From Lewinellaceae bacterium (GTDB taxonomy: Bacteria > Bacteroidota > Bacteroidia > Chitinophagales > Saprospiraceae), in NCBI GenBank assembly GCA_020636375.1, contig JACJXZ010000024.1, positions 1-64,000 of the forward strand: a stretch of 64,000 nucleotides of DNA, written 5' to 3'. Shown here one piece after another: positions 44,085 through 51,771 of the stretch (its first letter is position 1; every line of letters begins with the position of its first letter). The notes beneath the pieces are model-generated. The model saw only the letters and a program-made list of their open reading frames with translations, did not search any database and was not told the DNA's origin. Both the position numbers and the translations under genes were made by a program.

Positions 44085-45962
44085 CTACCTCCTCACCACC
44101 GGCAGCCGCACCTGCGAGGGATATTTCTCTGAATGATGGACCTTATTCCGGGCTACTACCCCTTCCGCCTCATCGTAATTGTTTCCTCCCGTATTCAGGT
44201 TGCGCTCAAAGCGCGGGAAGTTGCTGCCCGACACCTCGATGCGGATGCGGTGGCCGGGGGCGAAGTAGTTGCTGGTCGACAGGGGCGTCAGTTCCAGCTT
44301 GTAGACTTTGCCCGCCTCCATGAACACCTCCTTGTCGTACCCCTCCCGGTAGCGGGCGCGCTGGATGGTCTCGTCCAGGTTGTAGGCCCGGCCGTCGGGG
44401 TAGACGTCGATGAGCTTGAGGGTGAAGTCGGTGTCTTTGGCGTCGGAGGAAACGTATAGGGTGGTTTCGATGAAGCCGCTGACCTCCACGCCTTCGGCCA
44501 GAGGTTCGGTGGTGTAGACGAGCACGTCCTGCCGGGCTTCGTTCTTCCGCTGGTCGAAAGCGCCGCCCTCAATGGCGTTGCCGGTGCAGCAGACGTTGCC
44601 GCCCAGGGAGGGTACGGGGTTGGCGGGGTCGTAGGTGAAGGCGTCGGGCTTGTCTTCCTGGCCGGGCTTTTGGGTGGAGAGCTTGCCGTCGCCGTACAGG
44701 CTGTTGGCGTTGCCGCCACTGGACAGGTAATACGCCACCATTTCCGCCCCTTCCGGCGGCCAGGCGCCGGCCGTCTGCCACTTATTCGAGCCCATGGTGT
44801 AGTAGTGTACGCGGGGCGTATTTTCCGGGAAGCCGTTGTCCTCGCCCTTCAGCCAGTAGTCGAACCAGCCGTAGATGAGGCCGTCGTAGTCGAGGCGGGC
44901 ATCGCCGACGCTGCGTTCGCCCACGATGGTGTTTTCGGTGGCGCGGGTGTAGCGGCAGTGGAGAACGGGAGCGATCACCAGGAACTGGTTATCGGCCACT
45001 TCCGGGTCTTTGGCGTTTTGGCGCACATGGTTGAACAGGGCCAGGTTGGGGCTGATCGAGACATCGTACCAGGAGGCGAACCAGAAGCTGGGCACGCCGA
45101 AGGGCATGTCGTCGTGGTATAGCCCCCCCTGGTACCAGGCCGGGTCGTTGGGCTTGCGGCGGATCATCTTTTCGTAGATGCCGACGGGGCCGTCCACGTT
45201 TTTGATAATGTCCTGCACCGGCAGGTGCCGGAAGGCTTCGGACCAGTCGACTTCCAGCCGCTCGGGTGCCAGGTCGAACCAGCGGGAAGCGCGGATCAGC
45301 TCCTCCTGCGTGGCGTCTTTGGGGAAGGTGGGCCGTATGCGGCCGTTCTGCACTCCGTACAGCCAGGAGGTGAAGAGCATCTGCTGGGCGCCGCCCCGGT
45401 ACCAGTTGCCCTGCTCGTAGTATCCACCCACCCGGCCCACGCCGGCGCCGAAGCCTTGGGGGACCATAGCGGCGTGGGCGGGATGATCGAGGGCCGCCAC
45501 TGCCATCTGCCACTCGGCGGTAGAGGAGCAGCCCAGGGTGCCAACCTTTCCGTTGCACCACGGCTGTTCGGCCATCCAGCTGAAGGCGTCATAGCCGTCG
45601 GTGACGGGTACGCCCAGGATGTCCCAGTCTCCTTCGGAGAAGTAGCGCCCGCGTTCGTTCTGCACCACGTAGGCGTAGCCGCGGCTGACCGCCTCGTAGG
45701 CGCGCTCGAAGGTGCGGGCGGACAGCTCGCCGTCGACCCAGGAATTGAAGTTGTAAGGCGTTTTGGAGAAGATGACGGGCACGGGCTTGTCTGTCTTCGG
45801 CCGGTAGATGTCGGTGGCCAGGCGGATGCCGTCGCGCATGGGCATCATCACCTTCTGGTCGATGATGGCGATGGCTTCGAGCTTCTGGAGGATGGCTTCG
45901 CCCTGAGCGGGCAGGCGGCAGGCGGAGAGGAGGAGGAAAAAGAGGATGAGTTGATTTTTCAT
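44085..45962 (-). CDS. CocE/NonD-family hydrolase (X-Pro dipeptidyl-peptidase-like)
   Basis: The 625-residue product has a signal peptide (MKNQLILFFLLLSACRLPAQ). The alpha/beta hydrolase domain is recognisable from MPMRDGIRLATDIYRP, YAYVVQNERGRYFSEGDWD and DGYDAFSWMAEQPWCNGKVGTLGCSSTAEWQMA, in which the serine of GCSSTAEW replaces the usual GxSYxG elbow. The C-terminal jelly-roll (EVSGFIETTLYVSSDAKDTDF...) is the PepX_C-type beta domain. The family hydrolyses acyl esters or N-acylated peptides; the substrate here is unknown and a secreted location is inferred. The start at 45962 overlaps the stop of the upstream S41 fragment as ATGA. A 32-residue longer frame exists but reads repeat-like sequence. 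Confidence 0.85.
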   Translation of the reverse strand: MKNQLILFFLLLSACRLPAQGEAILQKLEAIAIIDQKVMMPMRDGIRLATDIYRPKTDKPVPVIFSKTPYNFNSWVDGELSARTFERAYEAVSRGYAYVVQNERGRYFSEGDWDILGVPVTDGYDAFSWMAEQPWCNGKVGTLGCSSTAEWQMAVAALDHPAHAAMVPQGFGAGVGRVGGYYEQGNWYRGGAQQMLFTSWLYGVQNGRIRPTFPKDATQEELIRASRWFDLAPERLEVDWSEAFRHLPVQDIIKNVDGPVGIYEKMIRRKPNDPAWYQGGLYHDDMPFGVPSFWFASWYDVSISPNLALFNHVRQNAKDPEVADNQFLVIAPVLHCRYTRATENTIVGERSVGDARLDYDGLIYGWFDYWLKGEDNGFPENTPRVHYYTMGSNKWQTAGAWPPEGAEMVAYYLSSGGNANSLYGDGKLSTQKPGQEDKPDAFTYDPANPVPSLGGNVCCTGNAIEGGAFDQRKNEARQDVLVYTTEPLAEGVEVSGFIETTLYVSSDAKDTDFTLKLIDVYPDGRAYNLDETIQRARYREGYDKEVFMEAGKVYKLELTPLSTSNYFAPGHRIRIEVSGSNFPRFERNLNTGGNNYDEAEGVVARNKVHHSEKYPSQVRLPVVRR

Positions 45963-46273
45963 ATTGTTGAATTTCGCTGTTCGCTGTTCGCTGTTTGCTG
46001 TATCCCCAGATGGCCGCTCCGGAAAAAGAGGAGCCATTCGTACAGGACCGGAGTGCATGTTCTCAGGCCATCAATCTCTTTTACCTTCTCCCTGAATTTC
46101 TCGTTGTGCTCCTGGAAGGCTTGCTCGCCTTTGGATTCAATGGCCGCCTGCGCGCCGGCGTCATTTTCGGTGAAGGTTTCGATCACCCATTCGAGGTTGT
46201 CGGCGCAGGTGCAGGTTTGTCCGGATGCGAAAAACGGAACCAGAAAGAGCAGTGTCAGGAGTTTTTTCATCAT
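45959..46273 (-). pseudogene. N-terminal fragment of an S41-type peptidase
   Basis: MMKKLLTLLFLVPFFASGQ is a signal peptide. The next about 70 residues (TCTCADNLEWVIETFTEND, AGAQAAIESKGEQAF, LYEWLLFFRSGHLGI) match the N-terminal region found ahead of the PDZ/S41 protease core in Bacteroidota S41 peptidases. After HLGI the frame enters a 'NSEQR' dispersed repeat and stops; the catalytic part is absent. The stop overlaps the CocE start codon (ATGA), so the remnant may still couple translation of the hydrolase. Confidence 0.7.
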
Positions 46274-46371
46274 TTTACAATAGTTTTAAAGGACGGCCAT
46301 TTTGGAAAGTGTATTCCCCTTTCTACCGGCCGAACCGCAACAAAAAACAAAAAAGATTCCTTATAGCTCCG

Positions 46372-46878
46372 CTACCGCTTCACCCCTTGCGTCGTAAAGG
46401 AAATCCCCTGCTGGCCCGTCGTGGAGATCATTACCGCCTCGAAGAAGGGCTCCAGGGCCCCTTTTTGAGCCGACCACTCAAAGATGAAGTTCGCGCCGGT
46501 GCCGCCCTCCTTATCGCTCTGGTCGATGACGATCTCAATCGTCTCCAGGGGCCGGATAAAGATGGGATGGTCGAAATAGGTCCGGATCAGCCGCCCGTCG
46601 GTGCTGTAGTAATCCGCCCGGTGGATGTACACGGAGTCGGTGGAACTCTTGTTCCGCATGCTGACCGTGGCCGTCAGCGGATGGGTGATCTGCACATTGC
46701 GGTCGTAGATTTCCGAGTAGATGGACAGGTAGGTGCTGCCATGGGAGAGGCTGTCCGGCTGGGACAGGGTTATCCGGCGCTTTTCCCAGTTGACGGGGTC
46801 CAGCGAACTCAGCTCTTTTTCCTGGCCGCAGGCCGCCAGCAGCACGGCCAGGATCATGGCTCCGGCAAGTTGTCTCAT
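46372..46878 (-). CDS. DUF3124 lipoprotein
   Basis: The 168-residue product has a lipoprotein signal peptide (MRQLAGAMILAVLLAACGQE, lipobox LAAC). The body matches DUF3124: YLSIYSEIYDRNVQITHPLTATVSMRN, ADYYSTDGRLIRTYFDHPIFIRPLETIEIVI, the GGTGANFIFEW core and the terminal EAVMISTTGQQGISFTTQG. The family's function is not known. The ATG at 46878 was preferred over 46908 because it places the lipobox at the usual distance. It is transcribed toward the S41 fragment. Confidence 0.85.
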   Translation of the reverse strand: MRQLAGAMILAVLLAACGQEKELSSLDPVNWEKRRITLSQPDSLSHGSTYLSIYSEIYDRNVQITHPLTATVSMRNKSSTDSVYIHRADYYSTDGRLIRTYFDHPIFIRPLETIEIVIDQSDKEGGTGANFIFEWSAQKGALEPFFEAVMISTTGQQGISFTTQGVKR

Positions 46879-47042
46879 AGGCCCTTTTTTATGGGGGGTA
46901 AAATACAAAATTCCGGGAAGGTTGTTGCCGGGCAGGGGTTAACCTTGCGTGGAGCTGGCGAAGTTCTTGGTTATTTTGCCGGTTGCGGGCTGCCGGCAAT
47001 AACCAATAACCCGGCCCAACGCCGGGTGGCTTAATAACTGCC

Positions 47043-48236
47043 TTATAACGCTGTTCCCAGGTCATTGCCTCTCTCCCCGCCCGCCCTCCAGGTGGCCATA
47101 TCGTAGAGCACCTTCGCCCAGATCAGGATACAGGGGACCGCTTTCAGCACGTAGGGTTTGATCCATTCCTCCCGTATCGGGCGGGGGAAAATATCAGTTG
47201 GCGACAGGGAAGTCAGCACGAAAGCGCCGATGAACAATACGGTATTGAGCACGTTCTTTTCGCTGTTTACGTACCACAGGGCGACGCCCGCCATGGCGAT
47301 GACAAAGGTCGGCGACTCCGCCTTGTGGTTGAAGATCACCACCCAGATCAGGACGGACGCCAGCAGCAAATACCGGAAGCCCAATTCCTTATAGGCTTTC
47401 AGGTTGGCCAGCGGCAGCAGGAACAAGGCCACGCCCGCCAGGACGACCATATTCTTGCTTATGGAAACCGAAAACCAGGAGTGCAGCCATCCCATGACCG
47501 AATACCCGTAGGACAGAGAATGGTCTTCGGCCAGCATGCGCCGGTAACTGTCCAGCAGCGCCATATACTGCTCATAATCGACAACAGCCAGGGGGACGAC
47601 GAACAGCGCCGCTGTCCACAAAACGGTATAGAGGGTCAGCTTCCACTTCTGCGGGTAAAAAATAAACAGGGCGAACCCCACGATCCCGAACAGTTTGATG
47701 AATGCCGTGCCCACGATGCTCAGGGCGGCAAGGGAGTAGTTTCTCTTTTCGAGCAGCCCGAAGGCCAGGATCAGCAACCCCGCGATCAGGGCGTTCGATT
47801 GCGCATTCTGCATGGAGGTCATCAGTTCGATCAGGGCGATCAGGAGGATCAGCCCCTTTTCCCGGTTGCCCAGCCTGGGCAGGTAGTAGACGGCCAATAG
47901 CAAAACCAAAGCGTTGAGCAGGTTCCACAGGCTGAGGCCGAGCCAGTCCGGTGTGACGGCGAACAGCCCGAAAAAAACGGAGAAGGTGGGGGTGTATTTG
48001 TACAAATCCCAGTGTTCTTCCGGGTACAGGATGTACAGGTCCTGATCGTTCTTCAGGTGGAAAAACGACTCTTTGAAGATCGTGTAGTTGTTGTAGTGGT
48101 TGTACTCCCGGCCACCTTCGAGGTAAGTCTTTTTGCCGGCGGCGACGGACTGGACGCTGGCGGCTACCGCGAACAGGGCGTAGAGCAGGATGATGTTCCT
48201 CGGGTTGGCGATGAGTTGGTTGATCTTTTGTTTCAT
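47043..48236 (-). CDS. GT87-type (DUF2029) membrane glycosyltransferase-like protein
   Basis: This 397-residue polytopic protein has about ten membrane segments. The first is NIILLYALFAVAASVQSVAA; a conserved extracytoplasmic loop FHLKNDQDLYILYPEEHWDLYKYTPTFSVFFG precedes WNLLNALVLLLAVYYLP. The D-x-Y-x-Y-P...Y.Y.P pattern is typical of GT87/DUF2029 polyprenol-phosphate-dependent mannosyltransferase-like enzymes in the GT-C class. An acceptor cannot be named. A longer open frame starts at 48416, but the -7-like TATTTTTG at 48279-48286 and the position of the first membrane helix favour MKQKINQLIANPRN at 48236. Its promoter region borders a repeat-free gap toward the fucosidase fragment. Confidence 0.75.
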   Translation of the reverse strand: MKQKINQLIANPRNIILLYALFAVAASVQSVAAGKKTYLEGGREYNHYNNYTIFKESFFHLKNDQDLYILYPEEHWDLYKYTPTFSVFFGLFAVTPDWLGLSLWNLLNALVLLLAVYYLPRLGNREKGLILLIALIELMTSMQNAQSNALIAGLLILAFGLLEKRNYSLAALSIVGTAFIKLFGIVGFALFIFYPQKWKLTLYTVLWTAALFVVPLAVVDYEQYMALLDSYRRMLAEDHSLSYGYSVMGWLHSWFSVSISKNMVVLAGVALFLLPLANLKAYKELGFRYLLLASVLIWVVIFNHKAESPTFVIAMAGVALWYVNSEKNVLNTVLFIGAFVLTSLSPTDIFPRPIREEWIKPYVLKAVPCILIWAKVLYDMATWRAGGERGNDLGTAL

Positions 48237-48278
48237 TCGTTTTGCGATATAGCCGGGGCAGTGATTGCCCGATCCCGC

Positions 48279-48286
48279 CAAAAATA
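48279..48286 (-). promoter_or_regulatory. Possible -7 box (TATTTTTG) for the GT87 gene
   Basis: The minus strand reads TATTTTTG, matching TAnnTTTG, about 40 bp before the chosen ATG. No TTG lies 19-21 bp upstream, so support is partial. Confidence 0.35.
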
Positions 48287-48589
48287 GCAAATCTTCAGGC
48301 AAGCTGCTGCTTTGAACCATTTCCAGGTCGTGTTGCAGCAAGTTCTTCGCCCCGTCCCTGTCCTGGCCGGCCGGCAGCAAGTCGTAGGCTTTCTGGGTAG
48401 CCTCCAGGCCTCCCATCCGGTAACCCAGGCGAAAAGAATAGGATTGGTCCCGGCGGGTCTCAGGGGAAGGCTGAGCCTGGGTGCGGCACAGGAAAACGCT
48501 ACAGCAGGGGGCAAACAGCCCCCAAAATAACCATTCCCCTCCACAGTCACAACGGCACCGCGCCTTATTTATGAAAATCCAGCCGGTTT

Positions 48590-48888
48590 TGCCCTGTTTT
48601 TGACGCCAAATTCGGCCTATTCATCCACTGGGGGACCTACTTGCAGTTGGCAGGCGAGTGGAACGGCCGGCAGTTGCCCGTCGGCGAGAGCGCGGAATGG
48701 GCGATGCAAAAACTGGAAATCTCGCGGGAAGAGTACCGCCGCCTCGCCCGGCAGTTCAACCCCGCCTGCTTCGACGCCGAGGCCTGGGCGCAACTGGCGC
48801 AGGACGCCGGCATGAAATACCTGGCCGTCACTGCCAAACACCACGACGGCTTCGCCCTGTACCACTCCGAAGTGAGCGGCTACAATAC
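48590..48888 (+). pseudogene. Alpha-L-fucosidase (GH29) N-terminal fragment
   Basis: Translation gives DAKFGLFIHWGTYLQLAGEW, then EWAMQKLEISREEYRRLARQ, FNPACFDAEAWAQLAQDAG and MKYLAVTAKHHDGFALYHSE, the conserved N-terminal half of the GH29 TIM barrel, including FG.FIHWG and KHHDGF. There is no start or signal peptide, and the frame ends abruptly after VSGYN, where AT-rich sequence begins. The catalytic Asp region is missing. A carbohydrate-binding-like fragment in the same orientation at 50420 may be the other end of the same dead gene. Confidence 0.8.
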
Positions 48889-48923
48889 CATACATTTCAG
48901 CCTTTATTATTATGTGCTGTTTT

Positions 48924-49484
48924 TTATTCTTTGTTTCTGTCAACATATTGTAATGTTCCACCCCAACAATTATTCTCTCCTGTCAGGACGCCCTTGTTAA
49001 AAAGTGCATGAGCGTACATTGACATTGTTTTGTCATCAAATATTTCCTTTTTCCATTTTCCTGTCTTTTTTATCTGAATTGCGAGAGAGTCGAAGTTGAC
49101 TTTTTTCTCAAGTTGGGCTAATTCGGCCATTGTATATTCCCAAACTCCGCCAATATTCCAAATAGCGCTGTCATTTTTAAACTCAAAATATCTGTCCTTG
49201 CTGTCCAAAGCCAGAGAATGCGCTTTTTCAATTCCTTTGTTGTCGTAGCCAAGATTGTATTCCCTATGCAATGCCCCTTTGAGGAAATTTCCTGTTGTGC
49301 AATACTCTCTAGTCAGTCCATTGTTTAGGTTTTTTACTTTGACGACTAAAAAATACTGGAAAGAACTTTCACTATTAATCGCAGCGACATAGTTAAGATA
49401 TAACTCATCCTTTTGTTGACTGTCAAACGAAGCGGTCAGCAGAAAAGCAAATACTAATATTAATGTCTGTCGTGTCATTTTCAT
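48924..49484 (-). CDS. Secreted protein of unknown family, AT-rich
   Basis: The 186-residue product starts MKMTRQTLILVFAFLLTAS, a signal peptide. The mature part (DELYLNYVAAINSESSFQYFLVVKVKN...GIEKAHSLALDSKDRYFEFKNDSAIW...) is soluble and has no motif I recognise. Codon use and base composition are visibly more AT-rich than neighbours, pointing to acquisition. It lies inside what looks like a broken GH29 locus. An ATG 12 bp upstream and one 6 bp downstream of the chosen start are alternatives. Confidence 0.6.
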   Translation of the reverse strand: MKMTRQTLILVFAFLLTASFDSQQKDELYLNYVAAINSESSFQYFLVVKVKNLNNGLTREYCTTGNFLKGALHREYNLGYDNKGIEKAHSLALDSKDRYFEFKNDSAIWNIGGVWEYTMAELAQLEKKVNFDSLAIQIKKTGKWKKEIFDDKTMSMYAHALFNKGVLTGENNCWGGTLQYVDRNKE

Positions 49485-49590
49485 TAAATAGCACATAACT
49501 CAAAGTAATGTCTGCGCCCTCGTCCCGAACCTTAGGGGCCGGAGAAAAATAAGTTCCTCCTTTCAGGCGAGCTGTTTTTTCGCCAGGCAA

Positions 49591-49652
49591 CCTGCCTGCC
49601 AGCGAGCCTGCCGGCCATGCTGGCACAGCAGGCGGGCTGGCGAGCAGGCAGG
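49591..49652. repeat. GC-rich palindrome nested in C2
   Basis: CCTGCCTGCCAGCGAGC at the left pairs with GGCTGGCGAGCAGGCAGG at the right; the middle is CTGCCGGCCATGCTGGCAC. Relatives lie at 7984, 49762-49793, 61302-61337, 61545, 61686 and 62078. Confidence 0.75.
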
Positions 49653-49666
49653 GGCGCGAGAGCCTG

Positions 49667-49688
49667 CCCCGTATACGAAGTGTCGGGG
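49667..49688. repeat. 22-bp palindrome, copy 1
   Basis: CCCCGTATACGAAG followed by TGTCGGGG. Its complement matches copies at 58972-58993 and 61487-61508 with one or two differences. Confidence 0.75.
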
Positions 49689-49908
49689 AGGGAAGATAGC
49701 CGGAGCTACCTGATCCCGCTTTTGGATCAAAAGCGGGAAGCAACGCAGCTTGGTGGAAAAACCTGCCTGCCAGCGAGCTGGCGAGCAGGCAGGGAGCCGT
49801 ATCAAATGGGGAAGTTATTCTTCTCCGGGCCCTTAAGCTTCCCGCACCGGCCCGCGCAGACATTTCAGTTGGACAAAACCAGCCTGCCCCGCTATCCAGT
49901 TGCCTTAG

Positions 49909-50064
49909 GGATCGCGCAACAATAACTTACCCATCTATAGTCGTTATTTTGCGCGCTGGCGGCGTTGCCAAGCCTCGCCGTAGCTGGGCTATGCCTACGT
50001 TTGGCGCCTTGCCAGCACACAAAATAACTTCCTCTATTTTGGGTAACTTATTTTTGCGCAATCC
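49909..50064. mobile_element. CTTAG-flanked palindromic element, copy A2 (156 bp)
   Basis: Nearly identical to copy A1, with flanking CTTAG at 49904-49908 and 50065-50069. The conservation of length and sequence between copies 42 kb apart indicates recent spread. Confidence 0.85.
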
Positions 50065-50079
50065 CTTAGTGGAAACGCG

Positions 50080-50262
50080 CCTGCTTTCCTCCCGAATAAT
50101 GAGCTTGTAAAATATGCTTTTTTCCCTACCCTGTCAAACTTAACGTACCGCTCAAAGCCAAATGGCTTCATTTTCCTGCCTGGCATTTCCGGGTAGGCAT
50201 AACTGGCCCAGCCCCCATTCAACGTGCTTTGAGGGAAGCTGGGGTGCCGGATGGAGCGTGCG
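50080..50262 (-). pseudogene. Unrecognised gene fragment
   Basis: The minus strand reads SIRHPSFPQSTLNGGWASYA, then YPEMPGRKMKPFGFERYVKF and DRVGKKAYFTSSLFGRKAG. The composition is protein-like rather than a frame shadow, but there is no start, no family match I can name, and the frame runs into element A2. It looks like an internal piece of a lost gene. Confidence 0.4.
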
Positions 50263-50419
50263 TTAGCCCGGCCGGCGGCCCGCGGCGGCCATTGCACAAT
50301 ACCGTTCGGCTACGCTCACGTCGAAGCGTGATAGCGGGTGTGCGCCGGATTCGGCGGCAGGGCCTCCTCCCAAAAACCTGTCCCTGAGCAACCCTCGCAC
50401 CGGTAGGGCTCTTCCTTCA

Positions 50420-50596
50420 ATAAGGTGCGCAGGATGCAAGTACAGGGTGCCGGCGACTGGTACGACTACCAGGCCTTTGTTCTGGATACAATTGTTCTCA
50501 GACCGGCTCGCAGGATCAGGCTGACAATCCATCCGGGGGAGGAGTTTTCCGAAAATTTGATGTATTTTAAGGCTTTAGAATTAAAGCCCTTCAAAC
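50420..50596 (+). pseudogene. C-terminal carbohydrate-binding-like fragment, possibly of the GH29 gene
   Basis: The frame reads NKVRRMQVQGAGDWYDYQAF, then VLDTIVLRPARRIRLTIHPG and NLMYFKALELKP. The 'L..G...LTI.P......LM....L.L.P' ending is typical of carbohydrate-binding C-termini that follow fucosidase or sulfatase domains. There is no start. It has the same orientation as the GH29 piece at 48590. Confidence 0.45.
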
Positions 50597-50736
50597 ATGC
50601 TCTAAGTTTTTTATCCCAGCGGGCTCATGTTTTGTAAAATTTAACCGCAGGGAGCGCAGAGGGCCACAGAGAGGGGCAACCGCTCCGCTCTTTGGGCAGT
50701 ACGCTACAACGCAGAGCCCTTGAAGCGCATTTGGCG

Positions 50737-51059
50737 GGGCGCAGTTGCGATTTGTCCCCCTCTGCTGATGAAACGAACGGCCTGAAAGGCCAGCCTATCT
50801 TAGCAGGGGGCAACGCCCCCTGTAAAGGCGCACAACCGTAGCCAGCGCCCTGAAAGGGCAGCATATTCGAGCTGGTATTATGATGGCCTTTCAGGCCGCA
50901 GGCGGCTTTCATCATTATACACGGGGCGATGCCCCGTGCTAAAATATATTGGCCTCCGGCATTCGCCGGAGCAGGCTTTTCAGGCCGAGCCGGCTATGTG
51001 GCGCTACCTGAAACCAACATTTTAGAGCTTTTACATGGGGACAAATCGCAACTGCGCCC
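50737..51059. mobile_element. MITE M1 copy 1 (323 bp) with 23-bp termini and 9-bp target duplication
   Basis: Perfect 23-bp inverted ends begin GGGCGCAGTTGCGATTTGTC. CATTTGGCG flanks the element at 50728-50736 and 51060-51068. The interior carries GGGGGCAACGCCCCCTG, TTCAGGCCGCAGGCGGC, ACGGGGCGATGCCCCGTGC and CTCCGGCATTCGCCGGAGCA, a series of short hairpins. No ORF of substance. It interrupts an older 'ccgcaggg..gcagagggcc' repeat. Confidence 0.9.
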
Positions 51060-51221
51060 CATTTGGCGCCTTCCCCCTGCGGCCCTCCGCGTCCCCTGCG
51101 GTTAAAAAACACATGGGGCGCGGTAGCGACGCAGAGAAAGGCAGCGTATCTATGCGCAAAACATATCCGCCTGAACAATCCCAGCAGCTTCTAAAATCAT
51201 GAATTAAAATTTTTCTGCGCT

Positions 51222-51725
51222 ATGACAGATTTCCTCCTCCGCCCCATGGCCCCCGCCGACGCCGACAGCCTCGCCCGGTTCGGCAACAACCCCAATATTG
51301 CCAGAAACATGACGGACCAGTTTCCCCATCCCTACACGCCGGAAAAGGCCAGAGCCTTCATCGGATACGCCACCCAAAACGACCCGCCCAACATCCTGGC
51401 CATCGAAGTGGAAGGGCAGGCTGCCGGCGGTATCGGCATCCATCCCCAGGCTGACGTCCACCGCAAAAACGCCGAGCTGGGCTACTGGCTGGCCGAACCC
51501 TACTGGGGCCAGGGCATCATCACCCGGGCGATCACCCGGATGGTGAGCTATGGTTTCGAACACTGGGACATCCACCGCATCTTCGCCCGCCCCTTCGGGA
51601 CCAATATCGCCTCCCAACGGGCGCTGGAGAAAGCAGGTTTTGTGCTGGAGGCTCGTTTTGAAAAGACGATCTTTAAGAATGGGGAGTATCTGGATGAGTT
51701 GGTGTATGCCATCCGGCGGCCATGA
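51222..51725 (+). CDS. GNAT-family N-acetyltransferase (RimJ/RimL-like)
   Basis: The 167-residue product begins MTDFLLRPMAPADADSLARF. It has the GNAT fold of the Acetyltransf_3 type: beta strands around LAIEVEGQAAGGIGIHP, the AELGYWLAEPYWGQGIITRA segment with the acetyl-CoA pyrophosphate loop (YWGQGI), and the terminal IFARPFGTNIASQRALEKAG motif typical of ribosomal-protein or small-molecule acetyltransferases. Length is normal for the family. Transfer of acetyl from acetyl-CoA to an amino group is expected; the acceptor is unknown. It converges with the nitrilase gene, 46 bp between stops. Confidence 0.9.
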   Translation: MTDFLLRPMAPADADSLARFGNNPNIARNMTDQFPHPYTPEKARAFIGYATQNDPPNILAIEVEGQAAGGIGIHPQADVHRKNAELGYWLAEPYWGQGIITRAITRMVSYGFEHWDIHRIFARPFGTNIASQRALEKAGFVLEARFEKTIFKNGEYLDELVYAIRRP

Positions 51726-51771
51726 GAACCTCCACTCATTCACCCATTCACTCACCCACCCATTCGCTCAT

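Larger units (their letters stand above)
49536..49831. mobile_element. CTTAG-flanked palindromic element, copy C2, enlarged by nested palindromes (296 bp)
   Basis: Ends GGGCCGGAGAAAAATAAG and (complement) GGCCCGGAGAAGAATAAC match copy C. The flanks are CTTAG (49531-49535) and CTTAAG (49832-49837). Two GC-rich palindromes (49591-49652, 49762-49793) and one 22-bp palindrome (49667-49688) lie inside, which accounts for the extra length. Confidence 0.8.

Noticed and set aside
48237..48416. 60-residue N-terminal extension of the GT87-like protein
   Set aside because: No signal or membrane start, and a -7-like box lies inside it. It could be debris of another gene, but nothing was recognised.
49423..49863. 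146-codon ORF on the minus strand
   Set aside because: It crosses element C2 and its nested palindromes and has no protein-like pattern.
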